A DNA stretch of 64,000 nucleotides from Paraburkholderia sp. Ac-20340 (GCF_017104965.1 NZ_JAAGPR010000003.1:248001-312000), one strand, 5' to 3'; shown: positions 50,840 through 63,619, counted from the stretch's first letter. The notes: a model not told the origin generated them from the letters alone. Program-made: numbers and translations.

Positions 50840-52885
50840 ATGCGAGCCAAACTCACAGCCAAACACCCGCGCCCGGCCACGCCGGAACGCTCCCCCGTCC
50901 GACGCGGTACCACGACCGCGCGCAAGCCCGTGCGGCCGGCGGAGGCGCGGCCTGCTGAAGGGCGGCCGCAAGGGCAAGGACGTCCGGCGGGTGCGAAGCC
51001 CGCAGCCGGCAAGCCGATGTCGCGCGAGCGCGATGGCGGCGAACGTCGCCCGTTCCGCCCGCGCGAGGATGGCGGTGAACGCCGTCCGTTCCAGTCGCGC
51101 GAAGGCAGCGGCGAGCGCCGTTCGTTTGGGCCACGTGAGGATGGCGAGCGTCGTCCGTTCAAGCCGCGCGAAGGTGACGGCGAGCGCCGATTCCCGCGTC
51201 GTGATGAAGGTGGTGAACGTCGCTCGTTTGGGCCGCGTGAGGATGGCGAGCGTCGTCCGTTCAAGCCGCGTGAAGGCGATGGTGAGCGCCGATTCCCGCG
51301 TCGTGATGAAGGTGGTGAACGCCGCTCGTTTGGCCCGCGTGAAGATGGCGAACGTCGTCCGTTCAAGCCGCGTGAAGGCGACGGTGAGCGTCGTTTCCCG
51401 CGTCGCGATGAAGGCGGTGAGCGTCGCTCGTTTGGGCCGCGTGAGGATGGCGAGCGTCGTCCGTTCAAGCCGCGTGAAGGCGACGGTGAGCGTCGTTTCC
51501 CGCGTCGCGATGAAGGCGGTGAGCGTCGCTCGTTTGGGCCGCGTGAAGATGGCGAGCGTCGTCCGTTCAAGCCGCGCGAAGGCGATGGTGAACGCCGCTT
51601 CCCCCGCCGCGATGAAGGCGGTGAACGCCGCTCGTTTGGTCCGCGTGAAGATGGCGAACGCCGTCCGTTCAAGCCGCGCGAAGGTGACGGCGAGCGCCGA
51701 TTCCCGCGTCGTGATGAAGGTGGTGAACGCCGCTCGTTTGGTCCCCGTGAAGATGGCGAGCGTCGTCCGTTCAAGCCGCGTGAAGGCGACGGTGAGCGTC
51801 GATTCCCGCGTCGTGATGAAGGCGGTGAGCGCCGCTCCTTCGGCCCGCGCGAGGACAGCGGCGAGCGCCGTTTCCCGCGCCGTGACGAAGGTGGCGATCG
51901 CCGCCCGTTTGGCGGCCGTGACGACCGTGGTGACCGCCGACCGCGCGACGATTCCAGCGATCGCCGCTTCGCCCGCCCGGTGAAGTCGTCTTATGGCAGC
52001 GACCGCGACAATCGCAACGAACGCACCGACCGCAACAGCGCCCCCGCGCGCAAGTTCGGTGACAAGCCCGCAGGCAAGTCCTTCGACAACGCACCGCGCC
52101 GCGCCCAACGCGAGGAAATCGACGGCGACAACGCGCTGCGTCTGTCCAAGCGCATGTCGGAGCTGGGTCTGTGCTCGCGCCGCGAAGCCGACGAGTGGAT
52201 CGAAAAAGGCTGGGTTTTCGTCGACGGCGTCGTCGTCGACACGCTGGGCGCCAAGGTCACGCCCGAGCAGCGCATCGAAATCGATCCCGCTGCACTCGCC
52301 GCCCAGGCGCGTCAGGTGACGATCCTGCTGCACAAGCCGATCGGTTTCGTCTCCGGTCAGGCCGAAGACGGCTACGCGCCCGCCGCCACGCTGATCACCG
52401 GTGAAAACCACTGGGACGGCGACCGCTCGGGCATCCGCTTCTCCGCCCAGCACCTGCGCACGCTCGCACCGGCCGGCCGCCTCGACATCGACTCGACCGG
52501 TCTGCTCGTCCTGACGCAGGACGGTCGCGTGGCCAAGCAACTGATCGGCGAAAGCTCGGACATCGACAAGGAATACCTCGTGCGCGTCACCTACGGCGAC
52601 ATCGAGACCGAAGTCGACCAGCACTTCCCGGCCGATCTGCTGGCGAAACTGCGTCACGGCCTTTCGCTCGACGACGTGCCGCTCAAGCCCGCCCAGGTCA
52701 GCTGGCAGAACGGCGAGCAGCTGCGTTTCGTCCTGCGCGAAGGCAAGAAGCGTCAGATTCGCCGTATGTGCGAGCTGGTTGGCCTGCACGTCGTCGGCCT
52801 CAAGCGCGTGCGCATGGGCCACGTGCTGCTGGGCGCACTGCCGCAAGGCCAGTGGCGCTATCTGTCGGCGGACGAAGGCTTCTAA
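50840..52885 (+). CDS. rluB: 23S rRNA pseudouridine synthase RluB with a long repeat-bearing N-terminal extension
   Basis: A 681-residue protein. The C-terminal 250 residues are a standard RsuA/RluB enzyme: S4 RNA-binding domain at about 431-490 (LRLSKRMSELGLCSRREADE) and the catalytic Asp549 in GRLDIDSTGLLVLTQDG, ending in KRQIRRMCELVGLHVVGLKR. The first 430 residues are a low-complexity Arg/Glu/Gly extension with seven near-identical 34-residue repeats (residues 91-328) plus a partial one. Each repeat is rich in GERR and PRE/PRR words, resembling disordered RNA-binding tails. The family member isomerises one uridine in 23S rRNA (position 2605 in E. coli). Start 50840 is 24 bp after glnD. 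The extension's reading frame is intact. Confidence 0.93.
   Translation: MRAKLTAKHPRPATPERSPVRRGTTTARKPVRPAEARPAEGRPQGQGRPAGAKPAAGKPMSRERDGGERRPFRPREDGGERRPFQSREGSGERRSFGPREDGERRPFKPREGDGERRFPRRDEGGERRSFGPREDGERRPFKPREGDGERRFPRRDEGGERRSFGPREDGERRPFKPREGDGERRFPRRDEGGERRSFGPREDGERRPFKPREGDGERRFPRRDEGGERRSFGPREDGERRPFKPREGDGERRFPRRDEGGERRSFGPREDGERRPFKPREGDGERRFPRRDEGGERRSFGPREDGERRPFKPREGDGERRFPRRDEGGERRSFGPREDSGERRFPRRDEGGDRRPFGGRDDRGDRRPRDDSSDRRFARPVKSSYGSDRDNRNERTDRNSAPARKFGDKPAGKSFDNAPRRAQREEIDGDNALRLSKRMSELGLCSRREADEWIEKGWVFVDGVVVDTLGAKVTPEQRIEIDPAALAAQARQVTILLHKPIGFVSGQAEDGYAPAATLITGENHWDGDRSGIRFSAQHLRTLAPAGRLDIDSTGLLVLTQDGRVAKQLIGESSDIDKEYLVRVTYGDIETEVDQHFPADLLAKLRHGLSLDDVPLKPAQVSWQNGEQLRFVLREGKKRQIRRMCELVGLHVVGLKRVRMGHVLLGALPQGQWRYLSADEGF
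51110..51823 (+). repeat. Seven tandem 102-bp repeats within rluB
   Basis: Seven full copies of a 34-codon unit, in frame, with a truncated eighth copy after them. The translated unit begins GERRSFGPREDGERRPFKPR and continues EGDGERRFPRRDEG. Protein copies are identical, whereas the DNA copies differ mainly at third positions (GTG/GCG, CGC/CGT), so purifying selection on the peptide after duplication is suggested. Confidence 0.95.
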
Positions 52886-52924
52886 GCCTGACGACACCGG
52901 CGCGGACCACGCGCCGGAGCCATA

Positions 52925-52953
52925 AAAAATGGGAGCCGCGGGCTCCCATTTTT
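52925..52953. terminator. Bidirectional terminator, rluB / def
   Basis: A 13-bp perfect stem AAAAATGGGAGCC/GGCTCCCATTTTT with a 3-base loop, between convergent genes. Confidence 0.92.
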
Positions 52954-52976
52954 ATTGCGCGCTACATCCGCGTGAT

Positions 52977-55600
<2,624 letters not shown>

Positions 55601-55680
55601 TCAGATTATCTCAGGAAGCCGCGCCTGTGGCATCCGCCGAACGGCTAACTTCGTGCGCCGCCGAACCGGCCGCAAAATGA

Positions 55681-55714
55681 AAAAGGCGCGGCGCCTCGAT
55701 GGCACCGCGCCTTT
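55681..55714 (-). terminator. zipA terminator
   Basis: Stem AAAGGCGCGG/CCGCGCCTTT (55682-55691 with 55705-55714), with a further GC pairing inside, followed on the minus strand by a T-rich tract. It lies 50 bp past the zipA stop. Confidence 0.8.
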
Positions 55715-55764
55715 CAGGCGGGCGAACGGCCGCTTCCGGCCGCTTTCGCCCGACTCCGGCCGCG

Positions 55765-57099
55765 TTACTGGCTGAAGAGCCGGCGCGTCGCCGCCGAACC
55801 CGCCGGAATGCCGGCCTGTTCGAGCTTCGCGTAGAGCGTCATGAGCTGCTTGTCGATGTTCTGCAGAACCGACTCCGGCAGCGGCCGGCGCTGGTCGTCC
55901 ACCACGCGCCCGCCAATACGCTCAGCGAGCGAGCGCGCGTAATCGCACATCAGGCGGAACGGCAGGATGTCCTCGTCGGCCACCGGCACGTCGAGGATCA
56001 GCGTGATCATCTGGCCGCCCTTGTAGGTCAGGTCGTCGCGCAGGAAGTTGGTGTCGCCGAACTGCAGCATGAACACCGGGCTCTGCTTCGCGTCGAGCTT
56101 CACGAAACGCGTGCCGTCGCGCGACAGCAGCAGGCCGTCCTGCGCCGACACCGCCTGCACATAATTCGCCGACCACGGCGCGCCATCCGACAGCACGTTG
56201 ATCGAAAGCTGCGCGTCGCACTGCGCCGCAAAGCCGTCGAGTTCGCGCGCCATCGCCACGGTCTCGGTCATGTCCGGGAATTCGGGCAGACCGTCGAGCG
56301 CATCGGCCAGTTGATGAACGCCCGCGACGAATTCCGAAAATTCCAGCTCGTTGAGCGGGCCATTGCGGTTCGCGAGTTGCGCGGCCGCGCGCAGTTCTTC
56401 GTAGCGCACGCCATTTTGCAGCAGCTCCCAGCCGTCGCCGCCTTCCGGCTTGCCTTCGATGTGCACGGGCTTGCTGCCGGCGCGGCGCAGACGCTGCGCG
56501 AGCGGAATCACACGCTCGCCGGGCAGCGCGCCGCCCAGGCGAATCGGCACGATGCAGTCGATACGGCGATCGACGATCGCGGGCGGCGCCGAAGAAATCG
56601 TGGTCGCAGCCGGCATCACCGGTTCGACGCGCTCGTCTTCGTCGCTGGCCGGCGCTTCGTCCTTCGCGGCAGCGGTTTCGTCATGTTCGGCGGGCGTTGC
56701 CACAGCCGCTTCGGCTGCGTCGGCGGCATTAGGCGATACCGCGCCTTCAGCCTGCGCCGCTTCACCTTCGGCAAAACCGTTCGGCGCGGTGTTCTCGGCC
56801 TGGATATCGACGGGCGTATCGGCAGGCGCAACCGTGCCGAAGCCCGGTTCGACGCGCTCTGCGCTTTCTTCCGCGCCCTGGCCCGCAAGCGAAGGCTCGC
56901 GACGCGAAGGCGCGCGAGCCGGTTCGATAAACGGACTAGGTTCCTGCAGGTCGTCGCGCAACGGCGATTCGACGGCTTCCTCGGGCATCGGGCGCGGCAT
57001 GCGACGGCGCACCCTGGCGCCCTGCCACGCGTTGTACACCACCACGCCCCCGACGACTACGGCACCCGCGCCGATCAACCCGAGAGTCAACTGATCCAT
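55765..57099 (-). CDS. zipA: Cell division protein ZipA-like
   Basis: A 444-residue division protein. Short periplasmic N-terminus and one membrane helix (LTLGLIGAGAVVVGGVVVYN, 4-23), a basic patch (ARVRRRMPRPMP), a long acidic Glu/Ala/Pro-rich linker to about residue 185, then a ZipA C-terminal domain (about 290-430) that would bind the FtsZ tail; segments DGLLLSRDGTRFVKLD and PVADEDILPFRLMCDYARSLAE fit. Start at ATG 57099 places the anchor at once. Downstream of smc, upstream of ligA, the usual betaproteobacterial order. Confidence 0.88.
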   Translation of the reverse strand: MDQLTLGLIGAGAVVVGGVVVYNAWQGARVRRRMPRPMPEEAVESPLRDDLQEPSPFIEPARAPSRREPSLAGQGAEESAERVEPGFGTVAPADTPVDIQAENTAPNGFAEGEAAQAEGAVSPNAADAAEAAVATPAEHDETAAAKDEAPASDEDERVEPVMPAATTISSAPPAIVDRRIDCIVPIRLGGALPGERVIPLAQRLRRAGSKPVHIEGKPEGGDGWELLQNGVRYEELRAAAQLANRNGPLNELEFSEFVAGVHQLADALDGLPEFPDMTETVAMARELDGFAAQCDAQLSINVLSDGAPWSANYVQAVSAQDGLLLSRDGTRFVKLDAKQSPVFMLQFGDTNFLRDDLTYKGGQMITLILDVPVADEDILPFRLMCDYARSLAERIGGRVVDDQRRPLPESVLQNIDKQLMTLYAKLEQAGIPAGSAATRRLFSQ

Positions 57100-57231
57100 G
57101 CATGCTCCATCTGCAATTCTTTCTTGTCTGGCGGCGCGCACCGGCCTGTGCCGCTGCGCAAACCGCAAGCGTGGCGCCGCTGGCTGTCGCGCCGCGCGCC
57201 GTCCCTTGGATGTCTAAACCGTTTCGACCGT

Positions 57232-60200
57232 TTAGCCGATATTTTGTGCGAAACCCGCCGCCGTTTCCATGTCTACGGCCACGATGCGCGACACGCCCTG
57301 CTCCTGCATCGTCACGCCGATCAGTTGCTGCGCCATCTCCATCGCGATCTTGTTGTGCGAGATGAAGAGGAACTGCGTCTTGTCCGACATCGCGCGCACG
57401 AGGTTGGCGAAGCGCTCCGTGTTGGCGTCGTCGAGCGGCGCGTCCACTTCGTCCAGCAGACAGAACGGCGCCGGATTGAGCTGGAACATCGCGAACACGA
57501 GCGCCGTGGCGGTCAGCGCTTTCTCGCCGCCCGACAGCAGGTGAATCGTCGAATTCTTCTTGCCCGGCGGCTGCGCCATCACCTGCACGCCGGCGTCGAG
57601 AATTTCGTCGCCGGTCATGATGAGCTTCGCCTGGCCGCCACCGAACAGGCGCGGGAACAGCTCGCCGAAATGGTGGTTCACCTGGTCGAAAGTGCCTTGC
57701 AGCAGCGTGCGGGTTTCCTGGTCGATCTTGCGGATCGCGTCTTCGAGCGTTTCGATCGCGCTCGTCAGATCGGCCGATTGGGCGTCGAGGAAGCTCTTGC
57801 GCTCCTTCGCCGCCGCCAGTTCGTCGAGCGCGGCCATGTTGACGGGGCCGAGCGCCGCAATCGCGTTGTTGATGCGCGTGACTTCGCCCTGCAGATACGG
57901 CGCCTTCAGGTCCGGCGAAAGCTTTTCCTGCAACGCGGCTTCGTCCACACCCGCCGCCTGAAGCTGCTCGATGAACTGTTCGCCGTTCAGGCGCGCGGCC
58001 TGTTCCTTGAGCTGCAGTTCCGTGATGCGGTCGCGCAGCGGCTGCAGCGCGCGTTCCGCGCTCAGGCGGGTCTCGTCGGCGGCGCGCAGTCGGGCGCTCA
58101 GATCGTCGAGTTCCACCCGCGCGTTGCGCAGCGCTTCTTCCTTTTCCGCGCGAATTTCCAGCGCGTCCTGCAGGCCCGTGTGAGCGGTCTGCTCGTTGAT
58201 CGTTTCCAGTTCGGCGCGCGCGTCTTCGAGCGAGGCGGCCACGCGCTCGCTCTGATCGTGTGCGATCTGGATATTGCGCTTGAGCTCTTCGATGCGGTTG
58301 GCCATGTTGCGCGCCGCAAAGCGCGCATCGCCGGCCGCACGTTCGAGATCGCGCGCCTGGTTGCGCGCATTGCCGAGGTCTTCGTCGAGCGCCTCGAACG
58401 CGAGCTGGTTATCTTCGAAGCGCGCCTGCAATTCGGCCAGGTCGCTGTCGTGACGCTCGAAGTTCGCTTCCGATTCCGCACGCAGCGCACGCTGCTCTTC
58501 GGTCTGCGCACGAATCTCTTCGCGCTCTTCGCGGATCTGCGTGCTGCGCGCCGTGTAGCGCTCGTGTGCCTGCGTCAGCTTGAGCACGTCCATCTGCAAG
58601 GCGTGCACGCGCTGGGTCGCGCGTTCGGCCTGCTGGCGCAGTTCGCCGAGCTGCTGCGCCGCCGTGGTATGCGCGGCTTCCGCGCGCACCACCGCCGAGC
58701 GGGCTTCGTCCGCCAGCAGCGCCTGGGCGCGCAACTGGCGCGTCAGATTTTCGATTTCCTGCTGGCGCGCCAGCATGCCGGCCTGTTCCGAATCCGCGGC
58801 GTAGAGCTGCACGCCCACGCGCGTGACCATATGCCCGGCCTTCACCACGAACACGCCACCTTCCGGCAACTGCGCGCGTTGCGCGAGACCTTCGGCGAGA
58901 TCGGCGGCCACGAAGGTCGTCGCGAGCCATTCGTTGAGCACCGCGCGCAGGCCGGCATCGTCGATACGCACGAGCGAGAGCAGCGGCGTGAGTCCGGCAG
59001 GCACGGCCGGCGTCAGACCCGCGGGCGGCGGCGCATAGAACGCGAGCTTGGCCGGCGGCGCGTCGCTCGCGAACGCCTTGACCCAGTCGAGATTCGACAC
59101 TTCGAGCGCCGCGAGACGCTCGCGCAGCACCGCTTCGAGCGCGGTTTCCCAACCGGCGTCGACATGCAGCTTCTTCCACAGACGCGGCAACGCACCCAGT
59201 TCGTGGCGTTCGAGCCACGGCTGGATCTTGCCTTCGGTCTGCACGTTTTCCTGCAACTGCTTGAGCGCGGCCAGACGGGCTTCGAGCTGGTGCGTTTGCG
59301 CGCTTTCCGCGTTCACGCGATCGTGCGCGGCGCGCCGCTCCGCATCCAGACGCGGCACGTTTTCCTGCGCATCGGCCAGACGCCCCTGAGCGTCGTGCAG
59401 CACTTCTTCCTGCTCGGCGAGCTGCATGCGCAACTCTTCGAGCTGCACTTCGTCCGGTGCATCGAGCCCGCCCGCTTCCGACTTCAAACGCTCTTCGCGC
59501 TGCTGAAGCTGCTGGAGCATTTGATCGGCGTTACGCTGATGCGCGGCTTCGAGCTTGATCGCCTGTTCGGTGCGCGCGATGCCCGCGCGCTCTTCGTTCA
59601 GCTGCGTCTGCGCATCGCGCCAGCGGTTTTCGAGCGCAGGCAAGGCTTCCTGTTTCGCGGCCGCTTCTTCTTCCGCGACCGCCGCCTTTTCCTCGCCCAT
59701 CGCCAGTTGCTCTTCGGCGTCTTCGATGTCGTCCTGGGCTTTTTGCGCCTGCACCTGCCATTGCTCGCGCTGCGCGGTGAGCGCGGCGATCTGCGCCTGC
59801 ACCCGGTTGCGCGATTCGACGATGAACTTGATTTCGGCTTCGAGGCGGCTGACTTCGGCGTTCGCTTCGTAGAGCGAACCCTGCGCGCCCTGCATGGCGT
59901 CGCTGGCCGAATAGTGCGCGACGCGCAGCGTTTCGAGCTGCGCTTCGACTTCGCGCAATTGCGCCGTATGACGCTCGAGGTCGATCTGCGCCTGCTCGAT
60001 CGCGCGCTGCTGGCGCTGCTGCTCGGCCGCCGCTTCGTTCTTGCGCAACAGCCACAGCAGACGCTGCTTTTCTTCGCCGTCGGACTGCAGTTCGCGGAAT
60101 CGCGTCGCCACCACGGCCTGCCCTTCGAGCTTGTCGAGGTTGGTCGAGAGTTCGCGCACGATGTCTTCCACGCGCGTCAGATTCTCGCGCGTGTCGTGCA

Positions 60201-60750
60201 GGCGGTTTTCCGTTTCGCGACGGCGTTCCTTGTACTTCGAGACACCAGCGGCTTCTTCGAGGAACACGCGCAGCTCTTCGGGCTTCGCTTCGATGATGCG
60301 CGCGATCATGCCCTGGCCGATGATCGCGTAAGCGCGCGGCCCGAGACCCGTCCCGAGGAAGATGTCCTGAATGTCGCGGCGGCGTGCCGGCAGATTGTTG
60401 ATGTAGTAGCTCGACGTGCCGTCGCGCGTGAGCACGCGCTTGACGGCGATTTCGGCATATTGGCCCCACTGGCCGGCGGCGCGGCCGTCCGCGTTGTCGA
60501 ACACGAGTTCGACGCTGGCGCGGCTACCGGGCTTGCGCGCCGTGGAACCGTTGAAGATGACGTCCTGCATCGACTCGCCGCGCAGCTCGGACGCGCGGGA
60601 TTCGCCGAGCACCCAGCGCACGGCGTCGATGATGTTCGATTTGCCACAGCCATTCGGCCCGACCACTCCGACGAGTTGGCCCGGAACCTGGAAATGCGTG
60701 GGATCGACGAAAGATTTGAAGCCAGCGAGTTTAATCGAGGTCAGACGCAC
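57232..60750 (-). CDS. smc: Chromosome segregation ATPase SMC
   Basis: A 1172-residue condensin subunit. Walker A VGPNGCGKSNIIDAVRW (30-46), two very long coiled coils (about 165-500 and 660-1000), a hinge (about 515-640), signature LSGGEKALTATALVFAMF (about 1070) and Walker B PFCLLDEVDAPLDDAN (about 1095). Works with ScpA/ScpB, not in this window. Complete and typical in length. Confidence 0.98.
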   Translation of the reverse strand: MRLTSIKLAGFKSFVDPTHFQVPGQLVGVVGPNGCGKSNIIDAVRWVLGESRASELRGESMQDVIFNGSTARKPGSRASVELVFDNADGRAAGQWGQYAEIAVKRVLTRDGTSSYYINNLPARRRDIQDIFLGTGLGPRAYAIIGQGMIARIIEAKPEELRVFLEEAAGVSKYKERRRETENRLHDTRENLTRVEDIVRELSTNLDKLEGQAVVATRFRELQSDGEEKQRLLWLLRKNEAAAEQQRQQRAIEQAQIDLERHTAQLREVEAQLETLRVAHYSASDAMQGAQGSLYEANAEVSRLEAEIKFIVESRNRVQAQIAALTAQREQWQVQAQKAQDDIEDAEEQLAMGEEKAAVAEEEAAAKQEALPALENRWRDAQTQLNEERAGIARTEQAIKLEAAHQRNADQMLQQLQQREERLKSEAGGLDAPDEVQLEELRMQLAEQEEVLHDAQGRLADAQENVPRLDAERRAAHDRVNAESAQTHQLEARLAALKQLQENVQTEGKIQPWLERHELGALPRLWKKLHVDAGWETALEAVLRERLAALEVSNLDWVKAFASDAPPAKLAFYAPPPAGLTPAVPAGLTPLLSLVRIDDAGLRAVLNEWLATTFVAADLAEGLAQRAQLPEGGVFVVKAGHMVTRVGVQLYAADSEQAGMLARQQEIENLTRQLRAQALLADEARSAVVRAEAAHTTAAQQLGELRQQAERATQRVHALQMDVLKLTQAHERYTARSTQIREEREEIRAQTEEQRALRAESEANFERHDSDLAELQARFEDNQLAFEALDEDLGNARNQARDLERAAGDARFAARNMANRIEELKRNIQIAHDQSERVAASLEDARAELETINEQTAHTGLQDALEIRAEKEEALRNARVELDDLSARLRAADETRLSAERALQPLRDRITELQLKEQAARLNGEQFIEQLQAAGVDEAALQEKLSPDLKAPYLQGEVTRINNAIAALGPVNMAALDELAAAKERKSFLDAQSADLTSAIETLEDAIRKIDQETRTLLQGTFDQVNHHFGELFPRLFGGGQAKLIMTGDEILDAGVQVMAQPPGKKNSTIHLLSGGEKALTATALVFAMFQLNPAPFCLLDEVDAPLDDANTERFANLVRAMSDKTQFLFISHNKIAMEMAQQLIGVTMQEQGVSRIVAVDMETAAGFAQNIG

Positions 60751-60960
60751 GGCGATATCGCTGTTGGAATAGGGAGGGTGAACGGGACCGCCCGCGCCTG
60801 TGGTCGCAGGCCGCGCGCCGCCGACCTCGCAACCGGTCGCACGACGGCGCAGCGCGCCGCATCAGGCCTACATCAAGCATCTCGGGCAGCCGCCACGGCT
60901 CGCCGCACCGCGCGCATCAAACACAGCCTGCGCGCCCCGGCCGGCGAGGATCAGCGGCAA

Positions 60961-62115
60961 TCATACCATCGCACGCGAGCCATTCTGCCCGCTGCGCGGA
61001 GAAGCCGTGGGCGGCGCGCTGTCTTTCGCGCCGCTTTCGGCTTGTGTGGCGTCGTCGCTGACGCCGGCATCGGCGTTTGCGGCATTTTTGGCGCGATCGC
61101 CGCGCTGACCCGGCGCGCCCTCATCGTCGTCGAGCCGGTTCGCCTGGGCGTGCGCGATTGCGCTGGCATCGGCGCTTGCGTGGGGCGTGTGCGGTTTGCC
61201 CGCTGCGCCGTCCTCGCGTTTCGCGTCCTGCGCGCGATGGACCCAGCTCGACAGCAGCGAGGCCAGCACGATGCACGCGCCGCCCGCCCATTCGCGCGGC
61301 CCCGGCGTCTCGCCCGCCAGCAGCCAGGACGACAGCGCCGTCACGACGATCTCGAACAACATGATGATCGACGCGCGGTTCGCAGGTACGCGCGCGAGAC
61401 CGTACTGCACGAGCATATTGTTCGAACTGAGCAACAGGCCGAGCACCAGCACCAGCAGCATGATCCGCGCGACCGGTTCGCCTGCGTGAATCACCGGCAG
61501 CGGCTCGAAGCACGCAGCGAGCGCGCCGAAGATCGCCGCGCCGCCAAAAATCACGGCCGTGCGCATTTCCGGCTTCATCTGCGGCAGGATGCGGCTCGTC
61601 TTGACGACCAGCACGTTACTCATCGCGAAACCCATGCCGGCCACGAGTCCGGCCCACTCCGCCGCGCTGCCCGGCAGCGGCACGCCCAGTTTCGGCGACC
61701 AGAGCATCATGACCGCGCCCAGCAGCGACAGCCCGGCGAGCGCCGCGCCCGACCACGACAGGCGTTCGTGCAGGATGAAATGGGCGAAGATCGCGGTCCA
61801 TGCGGGCGTGAGATAAAACAGCAGCAGCACGCGCATCACTTCGCCGTGGATCGCGCCCCAGACAAAGCCGATATTGGTGATGCCGGCCGCGAGCCCGAGC
61901 ATCGGCAAGATCCAGTGCCAGCGCACGGTCGAAATCGAGCGGCGGCGCAGCAACAGCACGAACAGACAGCCCGCCGCGCTCGTGGCCGCGCCGGCGGCCG
62001 TGCCCGTCAGGCCGAAGCTCGCGAGCGTGCGCAGCGGATACCAGATCACGCCCCAGACCGAAGCGCCGATCAGAATCGCGAGCGTAGGCCAGCCCGCTTT
62101 GAGATTCGCGTTCAT
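60961..62115 (-). CDS. DMT-superfamily transporter (EamA-type) with hydrophilic tail
   Basis: A 384-residue inner-membrane protein with ten hydrophobic segments in two repeats (LAILIGASVWGVIWYPLRTL begins the first). After the last helix (about residue 295) comes an unusual hydrophilic tail of some 85 residues, rich in Ala, Asp, Ser and Gly. Start ATG 62115. Substrate unknown. It is divergent from dapC, which in itself says little about its role. Confidence 0.88.
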   Translation of the reverse strand: MNANLKAGWPTLAILIGASVWGVIWYPLRTLASFGLTGTAAGAATSAAGCLFVLLLRRRSISTVRWHWILPMLGLAAGITNIGFVWGAIHGEVMRVLLLFYLTPAWTAIFAHFILHERLSWSGAALAGLSLLGAVMMLWSPKLGVPLPGSAAEWAGLVAGMGFAMSNVLVVKTSRILPQMKPEMRTAVIFGGAAIFGALAACFEPLPVIHAGEPVARIMLLVLVLGLLLSSNNMLVQYGLARVPANRASIIMLFEIVVTALSSWLLAGETPGPREWAGGACIVLASLLSSWVHRAQDAKREDGAAGKPHTPHASADASAIAHAQANRLDDDEGAPGQRGDRAKNAANADAGVSDDATQAESGAKDSAPPTASPRSGQNGSRAMV

Positions 62116-62254
62116 CGCGCGGCCCCGGTCAAGCGCACGACTGCGCGCGGCGCACCCTTCACAGATTGCATTTCCAGGCCCTTTTTCCTGTCTCATGCGT
62201 GCCCGGCTTGCCGCGCCAGCCTTGATGCCGCGCAACGTCCAGACAACGCCAAGT

Positions 62255-62260
62255 TATAAT
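62255..62260 (+). promoter_or_regulatory. dapC -10 box
   Basis: A perfect TATAAT on the plus strand, 135 bp before the dapC start; no matching -35. It implies a GC-rich leader of about 130 nt. Confidence 0.45.
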
Positions 62261-62395
62261 TCCCGCTTTTCCAGCCGCAGATGCCGCGCAACCTGCGCCG
62301 CAAACGCGCGCTACGCGCGTCGATCCGACGCCGCTGCGCCCTGCCCGCTGCCTGTCCGTCTTTCGCTCCAGCTCGCCTATTTAGCCCGCCAAGCC

Positions 62396-63619
62396 GTGAA
62401 TCCGCTCCTCGACACCCTCCAGTCCTATCCCTTCGAAAAGCTGCGCGTGCTCTTCAAGGACGTCACGCCGAATGCCGGCCTGCGCCACATCAGCTTCGGG
62501 ATCGGCGAGCCGAAACACCCGACGCCCGCGCTGATCCGCGACGCCATCGTCAATTCGCTCGACGGTCTGTCGGTGTATCCGGCCACGGCCGGCACGCCCG
62601 CGCTGCGCGAGGCGATCGCGAAATGGGTGACCGAGCGCTACAGCCTGCCGAAGATCGACGCCGCCACCGAAGTGCTGCCGGTGTCCGGTTCGCGCGAAGC
62701 GCTGTTCGCGCTCGCCCAGGCGGTCGTGGACCCCACGGCCGGCGTGAAAGACCCGGCGAAGCGGGCGATCGTACTCTGCCCGAACCCGTTCTACCAGATC
62801 TACGAAGGCGCCGCGCTGCTCGCAGGCGGCGAGCCGTATTTCGTGAACAGCGATCCGGCCCGCAACTTCGCCTGCGATTATTCGCAGGTGCCGGAAGACG
62901 TCTGGGCGCGCACGCAGCTGCTGTTCGTCTGCTCGCCGGGCAATCCGACGGGCGCCGTGCTCACGCTCGACGACTGGCGCGAACTGTTCGCGCTGTCCGA
63001 CAAATACGGCTTCGTGATTGCGTCCGACGAATGCTATTCGGAGATCTATTTCGACGAAACGAAGCCGCCGCTCGGCGGTCTCGAAGCGGCCCGCCAGCTC
63101 GGCCGCGGCTTCGAGCGTCTCGTCATGCTCTCCAGTCTGTCGAAGCGCTCGAACGCGCCGGGCATGCGCTCGGGCTTCGTCGCCGGCGACGCCGCGATCC
63201 TCAAGCAGTTTCTGCTTTATCGCACGTATCACGGCTCGGCCATGTCGCCGGTCTGGCAATCGGCTAGCATCGCCGCCTGGGGCGACGAAGCGCACGTGCG
63301 CGACAATCGCGCCAAATACGTGCAGAAGTTCTCGACCGTCACGCCGATGCTCGCCGACGTGCTCGACGTGAAGCTGCCGGACGCCGCGTTCTACCTGTGG
63401 GCCAATGTCTCGCGCACCGGCCTCACGGACGACGCGTTCGCCCAGCGCCTCTACGCCGACTATAATGTGACGGTCCTGCCGGGCTCGTTTCTCGCGCGCG
63501 AAGCGCATGGCGCGAATCCCGGTGCCGGTTTCGTGCGCCTCGCGCTCGTCGCCGACGTCGCGGAGTGCATCGAGGGCGCGCAGCGCATCGTCGACTTCTG
63601 CCGCTCGCTCAAACCGTAA
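62396..63619 (+). CDS. dapC: N-succinyldiaminopimelate aminotransferase
   Basis: A 407-residue PLP enzyme of lysine and peptidoglycan precursor synthesis. Cofactor Lys about residue 248 in [32 protein letters not shown] and [11 protein letters not shown] are canonical. GTG 62396 gives the normal [17 protein letters not shown] start; the frame is open further upstream but without family match. Just upstream of dapD, the preceding step. Confidence 0.95.
   Translation: MNPLLDTLQSYPFEKLRVLFKDVTPNAGLRHISFGIGEPKHPTPALIRDAIVNSLDGLSVYPATAGTPALREAIAKWVTERYSLPKIDAATEVLPVSGSREALFALAQAVVDPTAGVKDPAKRAIVLCPNPFYQIYEGAALLAGGEPYFVNSDPARNFACDYSQVPEDVWARTQLLFVCSPGNPTGAVLTLDDWRELFALSDKYGFVIASDECYSEIYFDETKPPLGGLEAARQLGRGFERLVMLSSLSKRSNAPGMRSGFVAGDAAILKQFLLYRTYHGSAMSPVWQSASIAAWGDEAHVRDNRAKYVQKFSTVTPMLADVLDVKLPDAAFYLWANVSRTGLTDDAFAQRLYADYNVTVLPGSFLAREAHGANPGAGFVRLALVADVAECIEGAQRIVDFCRSLKP

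Noticed and set aside
51110-51823. CRISPR-like array
   Set aside because: The units are direct 102-bp coding repeats without unique spacers and are in frame with rluB.
50819-52897. A 692-codon minus-strand open frame with Thr/Ala/Phe-rich repeats across rluB
   Set aside because: The repeat unit is 102 bp, a multiple of three, so every frame stays open once one copy is open. The plus-strand frame carries the S4 and RluB motifs; the minus frame has none.
55699-62259. A 2186-codon open frame on the plus strand opposite zipA, smc and a transporter gene
   Set aside because: It is the exact antisense of three well-supported genes; its Arg/His/Ala-rich translation is the usual by-product of GC-rich third positions. 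No start signal and no recognisable domain.
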